From: Hwanghaeella grinnelliae
GTDB taxonomy: Bacteria; Pseudomonadota; Alphaproteobacteria; UBA8366; Aestuariispiraceae
Assembly (NCBI RefSeq): GCF_004005845.1
Contig: NZ_SADE01000001.1
Span: forward strand, 1,116,001-1,180,000
Length of the DNA stretch: 64,000 bases
Direction: 5' to 3'
The notes below the pieces were generated by a model that did not search any database, was not told the origin of the DNA, and saw nothing but the letters and a program-made list of their open reading frames with translations. Position 1 is the stretch's first letter; every line of letters starts with the position of its first letter. Shown piece after piece: positions 55,691 through 63,350 of this stretch. The translations under genes and the position numbers were made by a program.

Positions 55691-56589
55691 GCGCCGGCGC
55701 GGGCGCTGTCGAAGCCAGGTTCAAAGGCGCCTTTTTGGTCGTCGCCTCGGCGGTGTTGTTCGCATCCGCGGGGGTGTTCACAAAACTAATCCCGTCGGAT
55801 GCCTGGACCATCCTGTTCTGGCGCGGCCTTATCGCAGCCGTGTTCCTGGGGGCACTGATGGCGATGCGCGGCAGTTTGCGCGATCAAATCCTACGCATGG
55901 GGTGGAGCGGCTTCGCCGCGGCCTGCGTCTCCAGCCTGGGCAGCGTGGCCTTCATCCCGGCTTTCAAGGAAACGACGGTGGCGAATGTCACATTGATCTA
56001 CACGTCCGCACCTTTCCTGGCGGCCTTCGTCGCGTGGATTTGGATGCGGGAAAAGCCGTCCCGACGGTGTATGGCTGCTGCCGGGGCGGCCCTGGTCGGT
56101 GTGGCGGTGATTTTTGGGGCGCCGGCGCCCGGCGTCTCCGTGACCGGCGATTTGTTCGCCTTGTGGATGACGCTCTGCATGTCGGTGGCGATGGTGATTT
56201 ACCGGCGGTACCCGGCAACGCCGGCGGTCGGGCCGATGGTGCTGAGCAGTCTGATGCTGCTGCCGGTCGCGGTCTTGTTTTCCGACCCATTCGAGGTTCC
56301 GTTGGGTGAGGTCCCGATGCTGACGGCATTCGGCCTGTGTTTCGCGCTGGCCTCTGTGGCATTGCTGTCCGGCGCCAAACTGCTGCCGTCTTCGGAAACC
56401 GCTTTGCTTAGCATCATGGAAACACCCTTGGCGCCGCTTCTGGCCTGGTTGCTTCTGGCCGAAACACCGTCGCTGCGGTGTTTGGCGGGCGGCGTTCTGA
56501 TCATTGCCGCGTTGATCTGGTATTTGGGGAGAAGACCGGACAGAGGGACCGGGAGGGTTGCCGCTGGGGCTGATAATCATACAGTCTAA
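55687..56589 (+). CDS. EamA-family (DMT) transporter
   Basis: The 300-residue protein has ten helices in two EamA repeats. The first begins FLVVASAVLFASAGVFTKLI and the second contains ALSIMETPLAPLLAWLLL-type end segments. It is translationally coupled to the PPOX gene, so both probably answer to the WYL regulator. Substrate unknown. It is distinct from the DMT gene at 16523. Confidence 0.85.
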   Translation: MSAGAGAVEARFKGAFLVVASAVLFASAGVFTKLIPSDAWTILFWRGLIAAVFLGALMAMRGSLRDQILRMGWSGFAAACVSSLGSVAFIPAFKETTVANVTLIYTSAPFLAAFVAWIWMREKPSRRCMAAAGAALVGVAVIFGAPAPGVSVTGDLFALWMTLCMSVAMVIYRRYPATPAVGPMVLSSLMLLPVAVLFSDPFEVPLGEVPMLTAFGLCFALASVALLSGAKLLPSSETALLSIMETPLAPLLAWLLLAETPSLRCLAGGVLIIAALIWYLGRRPDRGTGRVAAGADNHTV

Positions 56590-56692
56590 TATAAATATCA
56601 TATGATTTTATGATGTTGATGTGTGATGGGATGCTATCTTTAGAGCGCTCTCACCGACCGTCTTTTTCGCCGCAATTCAACGCAAAGGCCTT

Positions 56693-58450
56693 ATGACCGG
56701 AACCGCCCCAACGATATCCTCGCGCCTCGGGGCATTCATCGTCGCATCCATGGTGTTCGTCGCCTTGTCCGGCGCCACGCATTACATAGTGACGGCGGAA
56801 AGTGACCGCCTTGAGCAAATTGAACGCTCGAAGGTTCAGCAGCGCCTTTCGACCTTGGTTTCGCGCATCGAAGCGGAGCTGAATGCCAATGTCTTTCTGG
56901 CCAATGGGCTTGTTGCCTATATTTCGGCCCTTGGGGACAATTATGGGAGCCGGATGCAAGCCGCCCTGAAAGCGGTCCACGATTTTGGCAGACATATCAA
57001 GAATATAGGCGCCGCGCCCGGCAACCGGCTCAGCTACATCTATCCGTTGGAAGGCAACGAGGCAGCGTTGGGCCTTTACTATCCCGATCTACCGCGACAA
57101 TGGCCCGCCGTTCTGGATGCGATTGCGAAGAGAGAAACCGTCCTGGCCGGCCCTGTGACTTTGCTGCAGGGCGGCGAGGCCTTTATCAGCCGGACCCCCG
57201 TTTTTTGGGAGGACGGAACGTATTGGGGCATTCTCAGCCTGGTTCTGGATAAGGAAAGTCTGTTCACCGCGGTCGGCTTGTCAGCGGAGGTCGACGGCAT
57301 CCGCTATGCCGTGCGCGGCAAGGACGCGCTGGGCGCCGAGGGCGACGTTTTCCATGGCGATTCTGCGCTTTTCGGAATGGATTCCGTTCAGGTTCGTTTA
57401 AGCGTTCCGGGCGGAGAGTGGGTGGCCGCGGCCATTCCGGAGGGGGGATGGCAATATGGGCAGGATTACCTTGTCCTGGCCGAAGCGGTCGGGATTTTAT
57501 CCGCCCTTATGATCGCGATCGGTGTTTTCAGCTATCAACGGATCCGGACTCAGACCTTTGAAAGCGAGAAACGCCTGCGCGCCTTCCAGGAAACGACGCG
57601 TGAAGGGGTGATTGTCGTCGACCAAAACGGCGTGATCGAGGAGTTCAATGCCGCTGCCGAAAATTTGTTCGGCTATACGTCGGAGGAGATCGCCGGCACG
57701 CGGGCGGACCGATTGCTGCCAGATTTGGACAAGGTGCGGGACAGCTTTCAAGCCGGCGAAGGCGAGAGCAAGAGTTTACAAGTGGTGCCGGGCGTACATC
57801 GATTAAAGGGGCAGCGGCGCGACGGCAGTTCCGTTCCGACAGAAGTTGCCATTGGCTTGGCTGAGATCGGAAACCGACGCTTCTATGTCGTCTTGGTCCG
57901 CGACATTACCTTACGAGAGGCGCATGAAAACAAGCTCGTCGAACTTGCGACCACCGATGGCCTGACCCATGTGCTGAACAGAAGGGCTTTTCTTGAAGCC
58001 GCGGAGGATGGCTTCAAGCTGATGCGCCGGTATGGGCGGCCGTTGAGCTTGATGATGATCGATGCGGATCACTTCAAACTCATCAATGACAATTTCGGCC
58101 ATCACACCGGCGACGACGTTCTTGTCCGTTTGGCGGAAATTTGCCGGGAAAGTTTGCGGGTCACCGACAAGCTCGCCCGTTTCGGCGGGGAGGAATTCAT
58201 CGCGTTGCTGCCCGAAACCGGGGTGACGCAGGCCGCTGAGGTGGCGGCCCGTCTGCAGGATAAAGCCCGGGCGTGCGACGTTGCCGCTGATAAGGACGGG
58301 ACCGTCCGTTTCACCGTCAGTATCGGCATAGCCGGAGCCGCCGGGTCGGACGAGACCATCGACGACGTGATTAAACGCGCCGATGCCGCGCTCTACGACG
58401 CCAAGGAACAAGGCCGCGATAGAACGGTCGTTGCATCGCCACCCGCCTGA
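56693..58450 (+). CDS. CHASE-PAS-GGDEF diguanylate cyclase
   Basis: The 585-residue protein has an N-terminal membrane helix (about 12-32), a periplasmic CHASE-type sensor (about 60-235, with LSYIYPLEGNEAALGLYY), a second helix (about 260-285), a PAS domain (about 300-420, GVIVVDQNGVIEEFNAAAENLFGY), and a GGDEF domain. The active site is GGEEF (498-502) and an I-site RVTD (489-492) lies five residues before it, so product inhibition is likely. It makes c-di-GMP, which the PilZ protein at 7604-7963 could bind. Confidence 0.93.
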   Translation: MTGTAPTISSRLGAFIVASMVFVALSGATHYIVTAESDRLEQIERSKVQQRLSTLVSRIEAELNANVFLANGLVAYISALGDNYGSRMQAALKAVHDFGRHIKNIGAAPGNRLSYIYPLEGNEAALGLYYPDLPRQWPAVLDAIAKRETVLAGPVTLLQGGEAFISRTPVFWEDGTYWGILSLVLDKESLFTAVGLSAEVDGIRYAVRGKDALGAEGDVFHGDSALFGMDSVQVRLSVPGGEWVAAAIPEGGWQYGQDYLVLAEAVGILSALMIAIGVFSYQRIRTQTFESEKRLRAFQETTREGVIVVDQNGVIEEFNAAAENLFGYTSEEIAGTRADRLLPDLDKVRDSFQAGEGESKSLQVVPGVHRLKGQRRDGSSVPTEVAIGLAEIGNRRFYVVLVRDITLREAHENKLVELATTDGLTHVLNRRAFLEAAEDGFKLMRRYGRPLSLMMIDADHFKLINDNFGHHTGDDVLVRLAEICRESLRVTDKLARFGGEEFIALLPETGVTQAAEVAARLQDKARACDVAADKDGTVRFTVSIGIAGAAGSDETIDDVIKRADAALYDAKEQGRDRTVVASPPA

Positions 58451-58465
58451 CCCAATCTGTATCGG

Positions 58466-58792
58466 ATGATGTTGGAAAAGCGAGACAGAACGCAACTGAA
58501 TGAAGCCAAGGCGCGGCGCGCCGGGCTGATCGCGGTCGTTCTGTTCTTTGCGGTGTGCGTGTATGCCGGCCAGATCCCCGCATCCGCCGAAACCCCGCGC
58601 GAAAAGAAGCAGGCCGAGCCGCAAGGCAGTCCGTCCCGTCCCGCGTTTCAACCGCGGTCATCGGGGACCAGCCAGCAACAGGAACGTCAGGACACTGCCC
58701 GCCCGGCGCCGGTCCGGAAGAAGGCAAAGCCGGGGGAAAGCCAGCAGGACGCCCGCAAACGCCGAAACAAGGAACGGGCCTTGGGGCAATAG
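58466..58792 (+). CDS. small basic membrane-anchored protein of unknown function
   Basis: The 108-residue protein has one membrane helix or signal anchor (about 20-40) and a low-complexity basic, Gln/Pro-rich tail (RKKAKPGESQQDARKRRNKERA). It starts 15 bases after the diguanylate cyclase on the same strand. No family is recognised. It could be a spurious frame, as its content is low complexity. Confidence 0.45.
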   Translation: MMLEKRDRTQLNEAKARRAGLIAVVLFFAVCVYAGQIPASAETPREKKQAEPQGSPSRPAFQPRSSGTSQQQERQDTARPAPVRKKAKPGESQQDARKRRNKERALGQ

Positions 58793-58818
58793 CCGATCGA
58801 TTCAGACAAGGGGCGCTG

Positions 58819-59112
58819 TTACGCGATCTCCCCCCGAACGATCAGCAAGTCTCGCTTTGCGGCCTTGTTGGCGAAGGTCTTGGCCGCCTGATAATCCGGG
58901 TCTTCATAACAGGCGACCGCGTCTTCATAGGTGGGGAACTCGACGATGATGACCCGTGCGGTGTCTCGGGCCTCCTTCAAGATCGGCGGCGTTTCGGTGG
59001 GGTTGATCTTCACCCCGTATTTTTCGGCGATGGGCGCCCATAGACGGTTGTATTCCGCATGGGCTGCCTGATCAGTGACTTCCGTGCCGAGAACAATCCA
59101 GTAGCCTTTCAT
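58819..59112 (-). CDS. DUF1330 family protein
   Basis: The 97-residue protein has the DUF1330 fold: the WIVLGTEVTDQAAHAEYNRLW opening, YGVKINPTE, and VIIVEFPTYEDAVACYEDPDYQAAKTF. These small ferredoxin-like dimeric proteins often occur alone. A GAAGGGG ribosome binding site precedes the ATG. A CTGACA palindrome lies between it and the divergent LysE gene. Confidence 0.88.
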   Translation of the reverse strand: MKGYWIVLGTEVTDQAAHAEYNRLWAPIAEKYGVKINPTETPPILKEARDTARVIIVEFPTYEDAVACYEDPDYQAAKTFANKAAKRDLLIVRGEIA

Positions 59113-59241
59113 CGCAAATCCCCTTCTTGCGGCCCCTCGTGCCGTCTTCGTGCCACCCGTCGTGACTGTCTGCTCAATCGCTACCTAGCATCATGGCGAC
59201 GGGGACGACAGAGATTTGGTGACGGGCGCGCGCCTTCCTTC

Positions 59242-59259
59242 CTGACAGTATGCTGTCAG
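59242..59259. promoter_or_regulatory. second CTGACA-N6-TGTCAG operator-like palindrome
   Basis: CTGACAG-TATG-CTGTCAG is a perfect 7-base inverted repeat. It has the same core and spacing as the site at 55054-55075. It lies between the divergent DUF1330 and LysE genes, 64 bases before the LysE start. It may extend the WYL regulator's targets. Confidence 0.65.
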
Positions 59260-59323
59260 CATGTACCGGGTAATTATTCCCAGGTTTGAATTGATCGAAA
59301 ACCCAGGAAGGATACGACCCGAC

Positions 59324-59962
59324 ATGGACGCGTGGACACTTTACCTACCCGGTATTCTCTTGGCGTTGGGGGCTTGTGGGCTGGGCCTGATGAGCCCGGG
59401 GCCAAACGTCATGGCGGTGATCGGAACCGCCATGTCTTCCGGGCGGTCGCAGGGAATGGCGCTTGCGGCCGGTGTTTCCACCGGTTCCGCCCTGTGGGCC
59501 TCGGCCACGGCGGCCGGCCTTTCCTCGCTGCTGGCGGCCTATGCCGGCGCGCTGACCATCATCAAGATCATCGGCGGTGTCTATTTGCTCTGGCTCGCGT
59601 TCAAATCCTTCCGTTCGGCAGCAAGCCCCGGCGATCTTGAGGGGCGCGTTCAGACCAGCGGGCACGGACTGTCCCGGCTTTTCCTGCGCGGTTTGACGGT
59701 CCAGATGAGCAACCCGAAGGCGGCGTTGACCTGGATTGCCATCATGTCCCTCGGTCTTGCGCCAAATGCGCCGATCTGGGTCGTGGCCGTGATCGTGATC
59801 GGTGCCGCCTCAATGTCGCTCGCCGCCCACAGTCTGTATGCGCTGGCCTTTTCAACCGGCGTGATGGTCCGGCTCTATAGCAAGGCGCGGCGCTGGATTC
59901 AGGGCGCTCTGGGGCTGTTCTTCACCTATGCGGGGATCAGGATGCTGGCCGCGCGGCTTTAG
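59324..59962 (+). CDS. LysE/RhtB-family exporter
   Basis: The 212-residue protein has six helices, with GLGLMSPGPNVMAVIGTAMSSGRSQG and QMSNPKAALTWIAIM, the family's two fingerprints. Exports amino acids or analogues. The start at 59324 follows AGGAAGGA at somewhat long spacing; an extended start at 59261 abuts the palindrome. Second LysE in the window. Confidence 0.88.
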   Translation: MDAWTLYLPGILLALGACGLGLMSPGPNVMAVIGTAMSSGRSQGMALAAGVSTGSALWASATAAGLSSLLAAYAGALTIIKIIGGVYLLWLAFKSFRSAASPGDLEGRVQTSGHGLSRLFLRGLTVQMSNPKAALTWIAIMSLGLAPNAPIWVVAVIVIGAASMSLAAHSLYALAFSTGVMVRLYSKARRWIQGALGLFFTYAGIRMLAARL

Positions 59963-59985
59963 GCGCAGACGAGCAGGTAGCGCGG

Positions 59986-60474
59986 TTAGGTCTCCAGACC
60001 CAACCGCGTGTGCCAAGCTTCCAGGGATTCTTCCGGATAACCGTCATAGGATTGGTCGTCCGGCCCGTGTTCCACGGAAACCCAGGCCGGTTTCGAGGCG
60101 AGCATCAGATGAACCAATTCCGGCGGTTTCGGCAGGGGCGTGTCGATCGCCCCCGCATGCGGGTGGATCAGGTCCGGCCAACGGTCGTCCCAAGCCCATA
60201 GGGCCGAGCCGCAGTGACTGCAGAAATGCCGGCGCAGCGGGCTTTGTCCAATTTCCTCGCCGGCGTCGTCACGGATCGCCGCCTGATAGACGGAAACGAA
60301 TTCCTGCCCCGTCACCTGCATCGTCTCGGCGATGCCGCCGATATTGATGGCGAAGCCGCCGCTACCGGCCGTTTTGCGGCAGATTTCGCAATAGCAGCGG
60401 TTGAAAGGAACCGGATGGGGGCTTTCCACCTCGAACCGTACTTTCCCGCAGTGACAAGATCCTTTGAGGTGCAT
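59986..60474 (-). CDS. GFA family zinc protein (glutathione-dependent formaldehyde-activating-like)
   Basis: The 162-residue protein has the Gfa/CENP-V pattern of cysteine pairs: CHCGKVRFEV, CYCEICRKTAGSGGF and HFCSHCGSALW, which bind zinc. The fold is known from glutathione-dependent formaldehyde-activating enzyme, though most members have unknown substrates. The ATG at 60474 follows GGGAGAAAG. It is divergent from the NIPSNAP gene. Confidence 0.88.
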   Translation of the reverse strand: MHLKGSCHCGKVRFEVESPHPVPFNRCYCEICRKTAGSGGFAINIGGIAETMQVTGQEFVSVYQAAIRDDAGEEIGQSPLRRHFCSHCGSALWAWDDRWPDLIHPHAGAIDTPLPKPPELVHLMLASKPAWVSVEHGPDDQSYDGYPEESLEAWHTRLGLET

Positions 60475-60550
60475 TCTCTTTCTCCCTTTCCCGGTTCGCT
60501 CTAGATTTCCTTCACCATAAACCGAATCCGAACAGGCGAGGGAGAGTGTC

Positions 60551-60877
60551 ATGCTGTTGGATGTGCGTACGTACAAAGTAAAGCCCGGTTACATGAAGGA
60601 ACATATGGCGCTGTATGAAAAATACGGAAAGCCCGCTCAGTTCCGTTGTTTGGGTGAGCCGCTGGTCTATATGACCACCGAAACCGGCGATCCGAACGAA
60701 TACGTCCATATTTGGGTCTACGAGAATGCCGGCGACCGCGAAAAGAAACGTACCGCCATGTGGAAAGACCCGGAATGGCTGGAATACACCATGAAAAGCC
60801 GCGAACTGGGCGCGCTCGTCGAACAGTCGAACAAGCTGATGGTGCCGACCGCTTTCAGCCCGCCGATAAAGCGGTAG
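60551..60877 (+). CDS. NIPSNAP family protein
   Basis: The 108-residue protein has the ferredoxin-like NIPSNAP core, DVRTYKVKPGYMKEHMALYEKYGKPAQF, with EYVHIWVYENAGDREKKRTAMWKDPEW. Small dimeric proteins of unknown function. It starts 76 bases from the divergent GFA gene. Confidence 0.88.
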   Translation: MLLDVRTYKVKPGYMKEHMALYEKYGKPAQFRCLGEPLVYMTTETGDPNEYVHIWVYENAGDREKKRTAMWKDPEWLEYTMKSRELGALVEQSNKLMVPTAFSPPIKR

Positions 60878-60935
60878 TTGCAGCAAAAGCCTGTCGCCGT
60901 CCCCATATCCTGTTTCTGACGATCAGGGGACGGCG

Positions 60936-61577
60936 ATGCGGTTTCTTGCCACAATCCTAGCCTTATTGTTACCGATCCTCGCCGGACCCGTTCTGGCGCA
61001 GGATGCCGGTGTGACCGTCTGGCGCGGCAAGCCGGGCCATTATGGCGACGCTAATCACGGCCGTGAAATGGCCGCCTGGATCCGCGAAGCGCAGGGCCAT
61101 CTTGGTGTCGGGGCGGCGGCGATTCCCAAGGACATACACAAACGCTTCCGAATTGCCTTTCCGGCGGGACTGTTCGATTGGGCGCGTTTTCGGGTCGGGG
61201 GGACGGACAGGTTCTGGCGGCAAGCCGCCCGGCGCGGATATGGCAACGGTTTGGTTCTGGTCCTGGGCGACGTGATCCTGTTCCGAACCGAGGATGCGGC
61301 GCGAAACCACACCCTGTGGTATGCGGGCTTGGAACAGGCGCAGAATTTTCGGCGCTTCGGGATCGAGAAAGCGTTGGAACGATCTGGTGCCGCGCAGCGA
61401 ACGGCGACGCCAACGCGACTCCTCGGCCGGAATCGCATCCACACCTATCCCTACCGGTTTCTTTATCCGCGATGGAAGACGCCGCGCGGAAAACCGCCGG
61501 ACGAAACGGCGCCGAAACCGATCACCGTGCCCGGAAAGATCATCGTGAAACCGGTGAACCCGTTCTTGAACGAATAG
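60936..61577 (+). CDS. exported protein, possibly degenerate DUF4157-like
   Basis: The 213-residue protein has a signal peptide (cleavage near VLAQ, about residue 21). A central segment resembles the DUF4157 metallopeptidase-like domain (FPAGLFDWARFRVG, then GLVLVLGDVILFR and LWYAGLEQAQNFRRFGI). The place where HExxH is expected reads YAGLE, so zinc binding is probably lost. The tail is basic and proline-rich. This family assignment is a pattern guess. Confidence 0.55.
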   Translation: MRFLATILALLLPILAGPVLAQDAGVTVWRGKPGHYGDANHGREMAAWIREAQGHLGVGAAAIPKDIHKRFRIAFPAGLFDWARFRVGGTDRFWRQAARRGYGNGLVLVLGDVILFRTEDAARNHTLWYAGLEQAQNFRRFGIEKALERSGAAQRTATPTRLLGRNRIHTYPYRFLYPRWKTPRGKPPDETAPKPITVPGKIIVKPVNPFLNE

Positions 61578-61802
61578 ACATTGTTCGACCCGAAGGTCGG
61601 GATGGTCTCTCCGGTGTTGCTGGGGGGCTCTGTTGACCTGCATCAACGACCAGAACCACGTTTTCTCCTAGACCAGCAGGTAACGAATTGCCCTGCCATG
61701 AAGGGCGGATGCGGTTCGCGTTCTCAACTCCAGGAGCGATGCAATGGGGCGGTGTGCGCTGTCCGAGTGTCGTATCTGGTTTTCGCAAAAGAAGGTCTAA
61801 GG

Positions 61803-62246
61803 ATGAAGATGAAAAACCAATTCATTATCGCTATTGCCGTCGCCATGGCTGTTATATTTGGCGCAGCTTCTCAATCGAGCGCCGCGGAAGACCCCAATGC
61901 CGGCCTGTTCGTCAATCTGACCAGCGGGGACACGGGCATGGCGGGACATGCGCTTGTTTTCGCCGGCAAGGCCCTGAAACGCGGACATCCCGTGGTTCTG
62001 TTCCTGAACCACAAGGCCGTCCTCATCGCGGCGGAGGGCGTTCCCCAAACATCCTATCAAGGCATGACGTTGACCGATCACCTGACCGCCCTCATCACGG
62101 ACGGGGCCAAGGTCATCGTCTGCCAGATGTGCATGAAGATGCACGGCATGACCGAAGCGCATCTCATCGACGGCGCGGTCCGCGGAGAGCCTGACTTGGT
62201 GCAGGGTTACTTCTTTGACCCGATCTACAAGGTGATGAGCTGGTAG
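61803..62246 (+). CDS. exported DsrE/DsrF-like protein
   Basis: The 147-residue protein has a signal peptide (cleavage near SSAAE, about residue 27) and a DsrE-type fold: LFVNLTSGDTGMAGHALVFAGKALKRGHPVVLFLN and the CQMCMKMHGM cysteine pair near residue 107. DsrE-like proteins carry sulfur on cysteine. Export is unusual for the family core but known in periplasmic DsrE variants. The start at 61803 follows AAGGTCTAAGG. Confidence 0.82.
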   Translation: MKMKNQFIIAIAVAMAVIFGAASQSSAAEDPNAGLFVNLTSGDTGMAGHALVFAGKALKRGHPVVLFLNHKAVLIAAEGVPQTSYQGMTLTDHLTALITDGAKVIVCQMCMKMHGMTEAHLIDGAVRGEPDLVQGYFFDPIYKVMSW

Positions 62247-62281
62247 AAACACCGCAAAGCTTGAGCCATCCAGGCAAAGCA

Positions 62282-62315
62282 AAGCGGCGCAAGTTTCGAT
62301 AGCCTTGCGCCGCTT
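62282..62315. terminator. bidirectional hairpin terminator
   Basis: A perfect 12-base stem AAGCGGCGCAAG / CTTGCGCCGCTT with a 10-base loop lies between the convergent DsrE-like and MetF-family stops. The leftward transcript runs into a T-rich stretch (TTTGCTTTGCC), consistent with termination of the MetF unit. Confidence 0.8.
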
Positions 62316-62342
62316 CCTTGTTCGGAACCTGGATTTCAGGCT

Positions 62343-63257
62343 TCACTCGATCGGGACGGTGACGTTGAAGCCGCCCTTGGTTTTCAGTTCGAACTTGCCG
62401 TCTTGCACGGCGCGGGTCCAGGCGGCGGTCTTCTTCAAGCCGCCCAAGGGATACATATGCGCCATGTCGATCCCGCAATTCGGGTCGGTGGCGTGATAGG
62501 CGGCCAGGTCGCGAACTAGGCGGTCGGGTGCGTTCACCGTCATCAGCTTGGTGACGTTCAGCGCCTGTTTCTTCAAGAAGTTCATGGAATTGCCGATGCC
62601 GCAGGCGACCGCGTGCTTCATCAATGTCTTGACCGTGGCCAGGCCGGGAACCCCGATATGGATCGGCAATTCGTTCCCCGCGTCGCGGATGGCCTTGTCC
62701 CATTCGATGATCGGCTTGGCTTCGAAACAGAACTGGGTCGTGATGTACATATCCGTCCCGGTTTCTTTCGCATAAACGTTCTTTTCCAGCAGGGCGGCGA
62801 TGATGTCGGCATCCTTGATGTCCGGCGACCCTTCCGGGTGCCCGGCGACACCCAGGCGGGTGATGCCGTATTTTTCCAGCAGGCCGGTGCGGATGACCTG
62901 GATCGTGGCGTCGAACTCACCGACCGGCGTGTCGACACCGCCGCCGATCAACAGTGCTTCGGAAACGGCGGCTTCGCCTTGAAGAACTTTCAGGTTCTCT
63001 TCCAGGAAGGCCTTGGACGGGATCGAGCGCGCGGCCAGATGCGGCACCGGGTTCATTCCTTCGGCGCTAAGCTTTTTCACTGTCTTTACGGTTTCGGCGA
63101 AATCCGAACCGGGCAGGAAGGTCACGAAGACGGTCGTTCCCGCAGCGAGCACTTCCCGAAAATCGTCGACCTTGGAGGCCTGGGTCGGCGTGACCTCGAA
63201 GGTGGCGTTGCTCAAGAAATCCCTGATCTGATCGGATTCGGTCCCGGTGTTGGTCAT
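62343..63257 (-). CDS. methylenetetrahydrofolate reductase-family protein
   Basis: The 304-residue protein has the MetF TIM barrel: FEVTPTQASKVDDF at the start, GGGVDTPVGEF, and the ITTQFCFEAKPIIEWDK strand with the folate/FAD-site region. A standalone short MetF next to an ASKHA corrinoid-activation gene is typical of demethylation loci, where it oxidises methyl-THF to methylene-THF. The start at 63257 is preferred; an ATG at 63305 is possible. Confidence 0.88.
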   Translation of the reverse strand: MTNTGTESDQIRDFLSNATFEVTPTQASKVDDFREVLAAGTTVFVTFLPGSDFAETVKTVKKLSAEGMNPVPHLAARSIPSKAFLEENLKVLQGEAAVSEALLIGGGVDTPVGEFDATIQVIRTGLLEKYGITRLGVAGHPEGSPDIKDADIIAALLEKNVYAKETGTDMYITTQFCFEAKPIIEWDKAIRDAGNELPIHIGVPGLATVKTLMKHAVACGIGNSMNFLKKQALNVTKLMTVNAPDRLVRDLAAYHATDPNCGIDMAHMYPLGGLKKTAAWTRAVQDGKFELKTKGGFNVTVPIE

Positions 63258-63350
63258 GGGCTGAGCCTCTTCAAGTCGAATTGCGGCGTTGGTCACTGTC
63301 TTCATCCCTTCGAAAAACGGCACCCTGGCCGGGCTGTTCGTTCGGTTCGT

